A DNA stretch of 44,635 nt from a virus: positions 1-44,635 of the IMG/VR virus record IMGVR_UViG_3300044733_002212; one strand, given 5' to 3'. The notes under the pieces are model-generated. The model was given only the letters and a program-made list of their open reading frames with translations, was not told where the DNA came from and did not search any database. This document shows, in pieces, positions 15,577 to 22,550 of this stretch. Made by a program: the position numbers and the translations under genes. The number at the start of each line of letters is the position of its first letter. Position 1 is the stretch's first letter.

Positions 15577-16154
15577 TAGAAGTCGTAGTCGCCGTTATCA
15601 GGTTCAGTGGCGGCCTCGGGCACCCGCACCTGTGGTGCACTTGCCTTGTAGCCATCGATGGCGGGTGCCGATGCGAACAGAGCTGCCACGTCATCGCCCT
15701 CCAATGCCCCGGAGTCCAGGACGTTATTGGTATTGAGCTCAATCACCTGCACACCCAGCACCACGAGCTTTGTGCCGAGTGCTGGTTTGGTGTAGGGGCT
15801 CTGCTGAACGATGATCCGCACCTTGGTCCCTTTGCGGATCGAGGCCAGGACATCCTTCTCAAGAGGAGTCCCCTCCGTGTCGACAAAGACCACGGCAGCA
15901 CGCCCGGTCTCGCCGAGATAGGAGTACTTGACCAGCCCCTCCTCATCCCAGGAGGGACGGTTGAGGTTCATCCTTGAGGGGTTGGGGACTTTCGTCTTCG
16001 CCCATTCCAGGAGCTCCTCGCGATCCTTACTCACCTGTTCAAAGGTTTCTTGAGGAATCTTGAAGCTGAACGTGCAGTTGTTGTACTGACCCCCTGGCTC
16101 ATCCACACGGATGTAACCAGTGAGCGCAGTGTTGAAGATGTAGCGGTTTGCCAT
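15576..16154 (-). CDS. Single-stranded DNA binding protein (T7 gp2.5-like)
   Basis: 192 residues. The N-terminal part is an OB-fold-like region rich in beta strands (YIFNTALTGYIRVDEPG...FSFKIP). The C-terminus is acidic with a final aromatic residue (EPDNGDYDF), which in T7 gp2.5 contacts polymerase and primase-helicase. It is immediately followed by endonuclease I, as in T7. It coats exposed single strands at the fork. Length and gene order support the call despite low motif content. Confidence 0.88.
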   Translation of the reverse strand: MANRYIFNTALTGYIRVDEPGGQYNNCTFSFKIPQETFEQVSKDREELLEWAKTKVPNPSRMNLNRPSWDEEGLVKYSYLGETGRAAVVFVDTEGTPLEKDVLASIRKGTKVRIIVQQSPYTKPALGTKLVVLGVQVIELNTNNVLDSGALEGDDVAALFASAPAIDGYKASAPQVRVPEAATEPDNGDYDF

Positions 16155-16172
16155 GAAAGTTGCAGTGGTGAA

Positions 16173-16310
16173 TTAGCGGCCTTGGCCCCTGTAGGCCTTA
16201 CGTCCTTTCTTTGGAAGCGAATTTCTCCCAGTACCCTGGTGCGTTGTCTTGGGCGGGCCTGGTATCCAAGCGAGCTTTTGTACGCTCTTAGTTGTCGTTT
16301 TCGTCTTCAT
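16173..16310 (-). CDS. Small basic protein upstream of SSB
   Basis: 45 residues, strongly basic, with a lysine/threonine-rich N-terminus (MKTKTTTKSVQKLAW) and a glycine/arginine tail (KKGRKAYRGQGR). It overlaps the upstream acidic gene by 23 bases and ends 18 bases before the SSB ATG. Composition suggests nucleic acid binding. The family is not recognised and the call rests on operon position and composition. Confidence 0.55.
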   Translation of the reverse strand: MKTKTTTKSVQKLAWIPGPPKTTHQGTGRNSLPKKGRKAYRGQGR

Positions 16311-16437
16311 AGAAAGGAGACTTGAAACGAGTCGGGTTTGGGTAGAATGTCGGGATATTCATGAGGTCTTCCTCAAGCTGATCAATTGCTTGAAGTAAGT
16401 CCTCAGTTGTGTATGTTCCAGGTACGAGGTTTTTCAC
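16288..16437 (-). CDS. Small acidic protein with GTG start
   Basis: 49 residues from a GTG at 16437 that overlaps the upstream TGA as GTGA, the coupling used throughout this operon. An internal ATG at 16362 preceded by a GAGG sequence could also be used and would give 24 residues. The protein reads KNLVPGTYTTEDLLQAIDQL and ends EDENDN. No known family. Confidence 0.5.
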   Translation of the reverse strand: MKNLVPGTYTTEDLLQAIDQLEEDLMNIPTFYPNPTRFKSPFYEDENDN

Positions 16438-16586
16438 AGGTCGTACATGCGATGCATGGCAATCCACTCCTCGTACTCTTCTTCTGGCATCTCCGGCATC
16501 AGCGGATCGCCAAATGCGAGGAAGTTGCTGTAGCTCTCAGGGTCAAGAGCCTCGATTTCCTCTTGCGTTAGATCCCGTGGGTACAT
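16434..16586 (-). CDS. First gene of the replication operon, small acidic protein
   Basis: 50 residues from ATG 16586 (starts MYPRDLTQEEIEAL), acidic, with a repeated methionine/proline/glutamate stretch (PLMPEMPEEEYEEW). It is the first gene after the terminator and attP-like segment, so a promoter for the replication block should lie between 16587 and 16617 or read through from the integrase side. The function is not recognised. Confidence 0.6.
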   Translation of the reverse strand: MYPRDLTQEEIEALDPESYSNFLAFGDPLMPEMPEEEYEEWIAMHRMYDL

Positions 16587-16617
16587 TTTTGGTTTAGTGA
16601 GATCGAGAAAAACCCAA

Positions 16618-16640
16618 TAAAAAAGAGGCTTGTTAGCCCC
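16618..16640 (-). terminator. Rho-independent terminator before the replication operon
   Basis: On the minus strand a GGGGCT/AGCCTC stem closes an AACA loop and is followed by six T residues (16619-16624). It lies downstream of the integrase and attP-like segment and ends the early transcript before the gene at 16586. The loop region contains one copy of the CTAACAAGCC decamer that recurs elsewhere in the window. Confidence 0.85.
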
Positions 16641-16682
16641 TTTCGCTTCTTGAGTTTGATGAGTGGGATTCGAACTCCTAAG

Positions 16683-16722
16683 AACCTGAAACTAGCGCGT
16701 CTACCAATTCCGCCACATCCGC
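16683..16722 (-). other. attP: Candidate attP: 5' half of a tRNA-Leu gene
   Basis: On the minus strand the segment begins GCGGATGTGGCGGAATTGG and continues through a D-arm to a CTAGTTTCAGGT anticodon region, that is, a leucine tRNA with a CAG anticodon. After that the pairing of the anticodon stem, variable arm and acceptor is lost, although a T-loop-like TTCGAATCC follows at about 16664-16672, so it is not a working tRNA gene. Cyanophage P-SSP7 carries a 42-bp match to its host's tRNA-Leu just downstream of its integrase gene. The same arrangement here (integrase ends at 16817) makes this the likely attachment site. Confidence 0.75.
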
Positions 16723-16730
16723 AGTGGCAT

Positions 16731-16816
16731 CTCGGGCTTCCCCGAGCGGCTCTCAGAACGTAGCAGACCGGCGAAACGGCCCGTTTTCACGGACCGCTAG
16801 TCGCGCTAGACCCGGC
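16731..16816 (-). other. Structured 3' flank of the integrase gene
   Basis: This gap between the integrase stop and the attP-like segment contains a CTCGGG/CCCGAG hairpin (16731-16746), an imperfect GAAACG/CGTTTTC inverted repeat (16773-16788) and a CTAG-spaced repeat near 16797-16809. None has a T-run. They could be weak terminators for integrase mRNA or arm-type recombinase and accessory protein sites flanking attP. No gene is visible here. Confidence 0.4.
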
Positions 16817-17659
16817 TCAGAGCGAACTAATCGCGCTCTTGCAGGCCTCATCAGTGGCCTTTACATAACGTAACGATGTCTCCACATCGGCATGCCCCAT
16901 CAGCTCCATGATCGTGCGGGGGTGGGTGGTCTCCCCCAGCCAGGTGCCGAAGCTGTGGCGCAGGCTGTGCCAGACATAGTCCTCCCCATAGCCGCAGAAG
17001 TCGCGAACCTTCTTGAACGCTCGGTAGAGCTGATCTTTGTTGGACCAGTCGTCTTGAAACAAGTACGGCTGCTCTAAACGGTTCTTGACAACGGGATGCA
17101 GCAGCTGGTGCAGCGGCACCGCCCGCACATTGCGGCCCTTGGTCTCCCGACCTGGCTTGCCCCCAACCCACACCACGTTGGCGGAGAAGTCGAGGTCTTC
17201 TGCTTTGAGCTTGAGCAGCTCGCCCTGGCGCACGCCTGTGTAGGCGCTGAACACCAAGGCATCGGCCAGGTCCTGCCGGTCAAACACATCAACGGCCACA
17301 AAGGCCATGCGGGCCACTTGGTCCTTGCTGAAGTAGGTCAGGCGGTGCTGACCCTCCTTGAGCCGGTCCACGCTTGGCCAAATGACATTGTGTTCTTCCG
17401 CCTTGAGCGTCCACTTGATGGCGGTCGATCCAACGGAGAGAATCCTGTTGATGGTTGAGTTGGAGCGGCGTTGATCCTGGAGCTCCGAGATGAACTCGTG
17501 CCACCAGGCCACCTTTCCCATTCTGCTGAGTGGGAGTGATCGGCCACAGTATTTGGTGATGTGACCGGCATTGATTGCGTTGGTCTTTGCTGAAGGTAGC
17601 CGCTTCCACTTGGTTTTCCAGGTGTAGTCAAAGGCTTGTCCCCAGGTGTAGCTGCTCAT
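16817..17659 (-). CDS. int: Tyrosine recombinase / phage integrase
   Basis: 280 residues. The catalytic set is complete: R144 (YTGVRQGEL), H231-x-x-R234 (HSLRHSFGTWL), H256 (LMGHADVETS) and nucleophile Y265 (SLRYVK), with a lysine in the beta hairpin near 168-174. The N-terminal 100 residues form the core-binding SAM-like domain. Integrases of this type in T7-like cyanophages are proposed to allow rare lysogeny, but integration is seldom observed. The start overlaps the MarR-like gene by ATGA, and the attP-like tRNA-Leu segment lies just downstream. Confidence 0.95.
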   Translation of the reverse strand: MSSYTWGQAFDYTWKTKWKRLPSAKTNAINAGHITKYCGRSLPLSRMGKVAWWHEFISELQDQRRSNSTINRILSVGSTAIKWTLKAEEHNVIWPSVDRLKEGQHRLTYFSKDQVARMAFVAVDVFDRQDLADALVFSAYTGVRQGELLKLKAEDLDFSANVVWVGGKPGRETKGRNVRAVPLHQLLHPVVKNRLEQPYLFQDDWSNKDQLYRAFKKVRDFCGYGEDYVWHSLRHSFGTWLGETTHPRTIMELMGHADVETSLRYVKATDEACKSAISSL

Positions 17660-18144
17660 GCATCATCCCCCGCTGTGATGAAGTCGCGGGCCTGGGCTTC
17701 AAATGAAGCGATGCTCATCGACATGTGCTGTTCAATTAAGTTGGCGAATTGCTGGCCTTTGGGTGTAAGGAAGCATCGAAACTTTTTGTAATCAGCAGCG
17801 TCTCTTTCCCTCCTCACCAATTTGAGACCTTGTCGGTGCTCCAGTCGGTGATGGCTCCCCAGCCAACTAACGTTGCGGCTAACGGCGGAGGCGGAGAGCT
17901 TGGTGAAAGCCACCACCTCCTCCTGCAAACAACCGTCGTGGCTGGCGATATAGAAGAAGCACGACGCCAGCTGCAATGGAAACTCCTTCTCGCCCGTAGA
18001 GCGGAGGATCTCCATGATCAGGTAGCAGCGGTAACAGGCCTCCGAGGTCAGCTTCACGAGCTCATCCCAAGCTGATGCAAGGAGATTAGCAAGATCCTCC
18101 ACGGGTGGAGGCTTATGCAGGGAGTGCATAGGTTTTTCTAACAC
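17656..18144 (-). CDS. MarR-like winged helix DNA-binding protein
   Basis: 162 residues. The centre has a winged helix: a helix with LASCFFYIASHDG, a recognition-type helix LSASAVSRNVSWL at about 87-99, then a wing KLVRRERDAADYKKFRCFLTPKG in the form typical of MarR proteins (the basic D..D.R wing). It is coupled to integrase by ATGA and follows the RNA polymerase and a small gene. It may regulate integrase or host genes; a lysis-lysogeny role is inference from position. Confidence 0.75.
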   Translation of the reverse strand: MLEKPMHSLHKPPPVEDLANLLASAWDELVKLTSEACYRCYLIMEILRSTGEKEFPLQLASCFFYIASHDGCLQEEVVAFTKLSASAVSRNVSWLGSHHRLEHRQGLKLVRRERDAADYKKFRCFLTPKGQQFANLIEQHMSMSIASFEAQARDFITAGDDA

Positions 18145-18165
18145 ACAACCCCAACTTTAGTTGCA

Positions 18166-18336
18166 CTAGTGGGATCGTGTCAAGGGAGGGGGTCCTCCAA
18201 AGTCCACGTCCCACTGCCAGCACTCCTCCAGGTAGTCCCCAACCTTGGCCAGGGCTCGTGCCTTGTCGTGTTGGTTGCCATCCACGTAGTTGTGGATGCG
18301 CTCGACAAGGGTCATGTTTTCATGGTCGGTAAACAT
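18166..18336 (-). CDS. Small protein between RNA polymerase and MarR-like gene
   Basis: 56 residues from ATG 18336 (MFTDHENMTLVERIHNY) to TAG 18166-18168. The helical, charged N-terminal part and a proline-rich end (FGGPPPLTRSH) look like a real small protein. A copy of the decamer CTAACAAGCC ends 5 bases before the ATG, the same spacing class seen before the gene at 22220. No domain recognised. Confidence 0.6.
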   Translation of the reverse strand: MFTDHENMTLVERIHNYVDGNQHDKARALAKVGDYLEECWQWDVDFGGPPPLTRSH

Positions 18337-18366
18337 GATGCGGCTTGTTAGCTTCGTTTAGTGGGA

Positions 18367-20757
18367 TTAACAGAAGAAGTAAACACTGCTCCTGCAGTGC
18401 GTTAAGTCCAGGTCACCAATCACCATGCCGTCTGGCACCTCGGTGTTGAGGATTTCAGCGAGCTTGAGTAATGGTTTGGTTTCGTAGATCTTAACGAACT
18501 CATCACGGATCACCTCAGACATGTAGTCCATGTCGGTGGCGGTCGTGAGGATAGAGTCGTGGATCAGCATGAACGGCTGGTCATAGCCAGCAAAGCTGTT
18601 GTGGAGCAGGGCAGCATCGGCGCTGTGGATGAAGTTGGGAGCTGTTGCGTGGCAGTGCTTGCTGAGGTCGGCTTCGCCGAAACCATCGCCTACACTGCTG
18701 GAAATTACATCTCCCAGCAGCTGAGTGCGGACTTTGACCATGTTCAGCTTTCGCTTATCCTGTCGGACAGGAAAGCCTGATGGCGAGATCCAAATCAGCT
18801 CTTCTTTACCACTCAAGATAAACTCACGCACGCTCTCCTTAATCCACTCCATCACAGCGATGGGACCTGGAATCACCTGAGCCAACGCTTGCAGCATCGT
18901 TCTGGTGAAGATCGACAACTCCTCAGCGGTGGGCTTGCGGTTGCGCCCGGTCTCTCGTTCGTGATCGAGGATCGCTTTGCGGATGTAACCCCTGTTGGAA
19001 TGCGGAGTCGCCGCATAACAGACGGTCATGGTGACCCTCTTGGTCAGTGGGCGACCCACCTCAGCAGCCCATTGCGCCAGCTCCGGGTGAGGACCCTTTA
19101 GCAGCTCAATGGTCTTGTTCAGCACCGCCCGATAGGCGTCAGCTGGGGCAGGGGTGGGCGAGACGTTGACCATGGCCCCTGACTTTGCATCCAGCGTCAT
19201 CGCAGCAAGGTGCTGCAGGCCGCTGCATGTTGCATCAGTGGCCACAGGCAGGTTCGTGGTCGCCTTGGTTCCAGCAATCACACAGGCGTGGTACTCCGCA
19301 CAGGCGGCCAACCCACACCAGGGCTCATCAAACCCCTCGAGCTCCGCCAGATGCGACTCAGGGTCGGTCGCAATGGCCGTGATGAGCTCGTGGTGGGCTT
19401 GAGTCCAGGCCACACGCTCCTCAAGGCTGAGCTTGTCCTTTCCAGCTGTGTTGGCCAGGTGGACAGCGAGCCAGAACTGGGCGCGGCTTGTTAGAGGACG
19501 CTCCTTGGCAAAGAGGTACAGGCTCTTTTCCATGTCCGTGCCCTGTGGTGACATAAAAGACACCAGTGGGTAGACACGGCCCCGATAGTCAAACGACCAC
19601 GGGATGTAGAGCACAGGCTCATCCTTGAACATGTCTGCAACAGACAATGTTTCAAGGGTTCTGAAGCGCCTGCCACGCAGTGAGGCGTTGCGGTTCTCCT
19701 GATCAACCCTGGCCTTACGCCATTCGAACAGGATGTCCTTGTCCTCAGTCTCGGGTTTAGGCAGTGGTGTCTCGTTGGCTTGCAGCACGAACGTGCCGAG
19801 GGTCAATTCCCGTTGCTCGAGATGCTTCATCAACCGGTATGTAACCGGGTTGACTTTGTACCCCACGCATTGAAGGGTGTTGAGCATGTCGAGCGGGGTC
19901 TTCCCCAGCGTAAGTGGACACCTTTGCCCTCGAACCAGCGAGAACCCTTGCCGCAGCTCGTTTGTCAGGTATCCGCCCCGTTCGGTCTGGGACCACGGAG
20001 CAGGCTCACAAAGCATTGGCCAAGACAGGGGTGCCTGCAGCTCAGCCAGCTGCATGATCAGGCCCTTGAGGCTTGTTAGCTCAGGGCTCATGACCACAAG
20101 ACGGAGGGCATTCTTCTTGCCCTTCTGGTTGCTCACCTTGATCTCAAACCACTTGACGGTTGAGGCGATGCAGTCCAGCAGAAATGCACCGATTTGGTGA
20201 CGCTTAGGCTGCGACCACTGATCCCATTTGAAACCACGTCGGTTCATCAGGACCTTGGACAGCCGTTCCTTTTGATGGGTTCCTGTCGTGGCGAGGAAGT
20301 ACTTCGCCTTGATCAGCTTGAACTCATTGGGGGCCACCTGCTCGTACCACCGGAAGCGGGCCTCCGATTCGATGGCATTGCCGATGCTCACACACACGTT
20401 GGTGTACGTGTTGCGATAGCCCCCCTTCTCATCACGCCCACGGGCGATCAGGTCCAAGGCCTTCTTGGCCGCAATGGCAGCCATGACCTCAGGCTCGATG
20501 CACTGCAAGACCTCATACAGGTGGGCACCACCCATGTAGGCCTTGCCCTTGGTGAGGCGTTCTTGTTTGGCTTGGATCCTCGCTGCGATGTCGCTGACTT
20601 GCTGGTTGACCAGCTTGCGACCCCACAGGGTGCCGGATCCGTATTCGCGTTGTTCGTCGTGAGCTGTCCGCTGGCGCAGCCGTTCAGCCCCACGCTTGGC
20701 AGCGAGGGCCTCGAGCTCCCACTGACGGGCCCACGAGCTCAGGTGCTCGTGCTCCAT
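18367..20757 (-). CDS. Single-subunit phage RNA polymerase (T7 gp1-like)
   Basis: 796 residues (T7: 883). Conserved motifs occur in order: FDYRGRVYP, motif A with the catalytic aspartate in ATDATCSGLQHLAAM, motif B in RVTMTVCYAATPHSNRGYI, the TAPNFIHSADAALL block, and motif C H733-D734 (LIHDSIL). The end is YFFC, close to the aromatic FAFA foot of T7 RNAP. It transcribes the middle and late genes from phage promoters. It is the largest gene of the early block and is itself presumably read by host RNA polymerase. Confidence 0.97.
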   Translation of the reverse strand: MEHEHLSSWARQWELEALAAKRGAERLRQRTAHDEQREYGSGTLWGRKLVNQQVSDIAARIQAKQERLTKGKAYMGGAHLYEVLQCIEPEVMAAIAAKKALDLIARGRDEKGGYRNTYTNVCVSIGNAIESEARFRWYEQVAPNEFKLIKAKYFLATTGTHQKERLSKVLMNRRGFKWDQWSQPKRHQIGAFLLDCIASTVKWFEIKVSNQKGKKNALRLVVMSPELTSLKGLIMQLAELQAPLSWPMLCEPAPWSQTERGGYLTNELRQGFSLVRGQRCPLTLGKTPLDMLNTLQCVGYKVNPVTYRLMKHLEQRELTLGTFVLQANETPLPKPETEDKDILFEWRKARVDQENRNASLRGRRFRTLETLSVADMFKDEPVLYIPWSFDYRGRVYPLVSFMSPQGTDMEKSLYLFAKERPLTSRAQFWLAVHLANTAGKDKLSLEERVAWTQAHHELITAIATDPESHLAELEGFDEPWCGLAACAEYHACVIAGTKATTNLPVATDATCSGLQHLAAMTLDAKSGAMVNVSPTPAPADAYRAVLNKTIELLKGPHPELAQWAAEVGRPLTKRVTMTVCYAATPHSNRGYIRKAILDHERETGRNRKPTAEELSIFTRTMLQALAQVIPGPIAVMEWIKESVREFILSGKEELIWISPSGFPVRQDKRKLNMVKVRTQLLGDVISSSVGDGFGEADLSKHCHATAPNFIHSADAALLHNSFAGYDQPFMLIHDSILTTATDMDYMSEVIRDEFVKIYETKPLLKLAEILNTEVPDGMVIGDLDLTHCRSSVYFFC
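19900..19923 (-). repeat. 24-nt sequence repeated after terL
   Basis: Positions 19900-19923, inside the RNA polymerase gene, match 24428-24451, just downstream of terL, in the same orientation with one mismatch; the inner 18 bases are identical. In the polymerase gene it encodes RCPLTLG. Within a 45-kb sequence such a match is unlikely by chance. See the findings. Confidence 0.85.
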
Positions 20758-20774
20758 GTCTTTAGTGGGATCCT

Positions 20775-21008
20775 CTACCAGTCGAAATCAGTGTCTTCCT
20801 TCAGTATCCACTGGATACAGTTCGGGTTGTCATGAATTGCTTGAACCATCTCCTGGGCTTGGAGTCTGGCGTGCAATTTGTTGAATGCATAGCAGCAATA
20901 TTCATATCCATCGCTGCTACGGTCAAGGTATCTGACCGTGTACGGGTGCAAGGTATACATGTCTACGTCGGAGGTGGGTTGGTTCAGAGTCGGTGCAGCA
21001 AGGTTCAT
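20775..21008 (-). CDS. Small early protein with strong ribosome binding site
   Basis: 77 residues from ATG 21008, chosen because GGAGG lies 6 bases before it (TGGAGGACAACC ATG); this is one of the few textbook ribosome binding sites in the window. Upstream in-frame starts would add 28 poorly matching residues. The protein has an aromatic centre (HPYTVRYLDRSSDGYEYCCY) and a helix ARLQAQEMVQAIHD, ending TDFDW. It lies directly upstream of the RNA polymerase gene. The function is not recognised. Confidence 0.7.
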   Translation of the reverse strand: MNLAAPTLNQPTSDVDMYTLHPYTVRYLDRSSDGYEYCCYAFNKLHARLQAQEMVQAIHDNPNCIQWILKEDTDFDW

Positions 21009-21033
21009 GGTTGTCCTCCAGGAGCATGATAGA

Positions 21034-21237
21034 TCAGAGCCGTGCCATATAGGCCTTAACCAGATCTTCATCAGAAAGATCCAGCAATCCATGGAATAGC
21101 TGTTCCCAGTGCTCTGGGGATTCAGCGTCCAAGCCCGCCAGATCGCAGGCCATCTGTAGGGGTGAGGGCTCAGGCTCCTCCTGCCACCAGGCCGGCCAGA
21201 GCCAGCCGGATGCAGGTGAGTTATGCATGTTCTGCAT
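21034..21237 (-). CDS. Small early protein, tryptophan-rich
   Basis: 67 residues if started at ATG 21237, two bases after the upstream stop (TAACTATG). It contains a W-rich start (GWLWPAWWQEEPEP) and an acidic helical end (LFHGLLDLSDEDLVKAYM). A longer frame to 21279 would overlap the upstream gene. It looks like a short host-takeover type protein, but no family is recognised. Confidence 0.55.
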   Translation of the reverse strand: MQNMHNSPASGWLWPAWWQEEPEPSPLQMACDLAGLDAESPEHWEQLFHGLLDLSDEDLVKAYMARL

Positions 21238-21239
21238 AG

Positions 21240-21449
21240 TTAGTACTGGGCCCCCTGTCCCTTGAACTCTTTGAGGCACTCCATGAAGATCCCTGCAGCC
21301 TGTTTGCGGGTGATCAAACCCTCAGCAACAGAATCAACCAGCTTCGGGGCCAGGGCCAGGCAAATAGCAGGCATGGACTGGCGTGGTGGCTCTGGAACAG
21401 AGCGCGGGGGCGTGGTGCTGAGCGTGAAAGCGGTGATTAGTGCAAGCAT
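21240..21449 (-). CDS. Small early protein with hydrophobic N-terminus
   Basis: 69 residues. A hydrophobic start (MLALITAFTLSTTPP) could be a short signal or membrane segment, followed by PAICLALAPKLVDSVAEG and a basic/acidic helical end. A CTAACAAGCC decamer lies 11 bases upstream of the ATG. The terminator at 21492-21523 separates it from the upstream genes, so it probably starts a new transcript or depends on read-through. Function unknown. Confidence 0.5.
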   Translation of the reverse strand: MLALITAFTLSTTPPRSVPEPPRQSMPAICLALAPKLVDSVAEGLITRKQAAGIFMECLKEFKGQGAQY

Positions 21450-21491
21450 GGTGCGGTTGAGGCTTGTTAGATCGGGCGCCCATCGCTGGGC

Positions 21492-21523
21492 AAAAGAAAA
21501 GGCCCTAGCGGATTGCCAGGGCC
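21492..21523 (-). terminator. Strong Rho-independent terminator in the early block
   Basis: A 9-bp stem (GGCCCTGGC with GCTAGGGCC, one G-T pair) closes an AATCC loop and is followed by TTTTCTTTT on the minus strand. The stop codon of the 36-residue membrane protein gene (TAG, 21505-21507) lies inside the stem. It should end or attenuate the first early transcript before the genes that lead to the RNA polymerase. Confidence 0.9.
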
Positions 21524-21615
21524 AACAGCGTTGATAGGAAGAACGCGATAGATAAAAGGCCTAGGAACTTAGTCTGCTGACGTAGAACCCAGGTCTCAAA
21601 CAACGGATCATCCAT
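21505..21615 (-). CDS. 36-residue single-span membrane protein
   Basis: ATG 21615 to TAG 21505. A short soluble start (MDDPLFETWVLRQQTKF) is followed by one hydrophobic segment (LGLLSIAFFLSTLLALAI) ending in arginine. It overlaps the upstream gene by 8 bases. The positive-outside/inside cues are weak, but one membrane span is clear. Small early membrane proteins of phages often affect host envelope or superinfection; here this is only a possibility. Confidence 0.55.
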   Translation of the reverse strand: MDDPLFETWVLRQQTKFLGLLSIAFFLSTLLALAIR

Positions 21616-21823
21616 ACATACCATCGAGCTCGGGAAACAGTGCAGCCTTGGCAGCACATACTGAATCGAACCCGTCTGAGACCTTGCCACCGTTGATGGC
21701 GTACCAGTAGCCACGGCGCTCATCGCTGAGAATCTGTGCCACAACTTGGTTGTCGTGATAGATCCGTTCGTGGTACAGGCCCGAATGATGTGGGATCCTG
21801 TCTGCGGTGAAGAGTGCAGTCAT
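21608..21823 (-). CDS. Small early soluble protein
   Basis: 71 residues from ATG 21823, which forms ATGA with the upstream membrane protein gene. The composition (YHERIYHDNQVVAQILSDE, then RGYWYAINGGKVSDGFDS) suggests a compact beta-rich fold, with a WYAI...G...F pattern like small phage or cyanobacterial proteins of unknown function. It is part of the first early cluster with both small membrane proteins. No function recognised. Confidence 0.65.
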   Translation of the reverse strand: MTALFTADRIPHHSGLYHERIYHDNQVVAQILSDERRGYWYAINGGKVSDGFDSVCAAKAALFPELDGMYG

Positions 21824-21963
21824 TTGCTTTGGGTGGGTATGGGTGTACCGGAATGGCTGTAAGGGTTGGCCGTGAGCTCGCCCAGTCCCACGATCACCAG
21901 CACACAGGTCAGACCCGTGGCCACGAATCCCGTAATGATTCCTTCCATTTGCAGTAACCTCAT
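21820..21963 (-). CDS. 47-residue single-span membrane protein
   Basis: From ATG 21963 (or ATG 21948, five codons in) to TGA 21820-21822. It has one strongly hydrophobic segment (IITGFVATGLTCVLVIVGLG) and a short polar, proline-containing tail ending QSK. It is coupled to the next gene by ATGA. It was found by reading the gap between the neighbours. The function is unknown; it is paired with another tiny membrane protein two genes later. Confidence 0.6.
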   Translation of the reverse strand: MRLLQMEGIITGFVATGLTCVLVIVGLGELTANPYSHSGTPIPTQSK

Positions 21964-21980
21964 GCGTTTAATGGGATTGA

Positions 21981-22220
21981 TTAAGCAGCAAATATGAGGT
22001 CGGCGGCCACAAGGATGAGCTCATCCCGATCTGTTGCATCGATCACCTCTTCGGTTTCGAGGAACAAATCCCGGAAGTCGTACCAGGGGTCGCCGGAGCG
22101 ATCACCGCAGGCATCGATCAGATAGAAGCACTTGTCGCCGTCATCGTCACGAGCACTCTCGATGGTGTAGCCGGTGGCATCCTCGAGCAGATTGCTGTAG
22201 GCCTTTTGTGCTTGGTTCAT
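21981..22220 (-). CDS. Small acidic early protein
   Basis: 79 residues, acidic (ESARDDDGDKCFYLIDACG; LETEEVIDATDRDELI). A decamer CTAACAAGCC ends 6 bases before the ATG in place of a purine-rich ribosome binding site. It follows a 314-base region without genes, so it probably begins the main early transcript. No family is recognised; acidic early proteins of T7-like phages often mimic DNA or bind host enzymes, which is a possibility only. Confidence 0.6.
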   Translation of the reverse strand: MNQAQKAYSNLLEDATGYTIESARDDDGDKCFYLIDACGDRSGDPWYDFRDLFLETEEVIDATDRDELILVAADLIFAA

Positions 22221-22236
22221 GTCGGTGGCTTGTTAG

Positions 22237-22550
22237 ATGGTGCAAGCGGTGCGCTTGCGTGTCCTTAGTCTGCCCTCGCTTGCGCTTAGTGCAATTGATG
22301 ATGAAACAACTTGTAACAATCCAGCATTTCACGCAGCCGTTCTCTGGAGCTCCGGCGAGGTGGCCACATGTCCGCTGGCCACAGGACGATCATATATATG
22401 GGTCTTAAGGGCTGACCCGCTTGCGGCCCGGCCTCGCAGCTCGAGCTGGACCGATGGTGCCCCACCCACAGCCTTAGTGCAAGTGACGCAGAGCACATTT
22501 CAGCTTTTCACCAGGATTCGATACAACGAATAAGGAGCAGGCTGTTTGTG
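22237..22550. promoter_or_regulatory. Early non-coding region between the first two early genes
   Basis: No convincing gene. The minus strand contains TTGCACTAAG twice (22285-22294 and 22473-22482 on the plus strand as CTTAGTGCAA), a GCAAGC/GCTTGC hairpin near 22242-22256, and an A/T-rich stretch (22300-22325) that could hold a host-type promoter for the gene at 22220. I cannot place -35 and -10 boxes with confidence. Confidence 0.35.

Noticed and set aside
16655-16722. A functional tRNA-Leu gene
   Set aside because: The 5' half and anticodon are good, but the anticodon stem does not close, there is no variable arm, and the 3' acceptor does not pair with GCGGATG. It fits an attachment site better.
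22286-22498. A 70-codon minus-strand frame between the first early genes
   Set aside because: Composition is irregular, there is no coupling to neighbours, and it overlaps repeated TTGCACTAAG elements and a probable promoter region.
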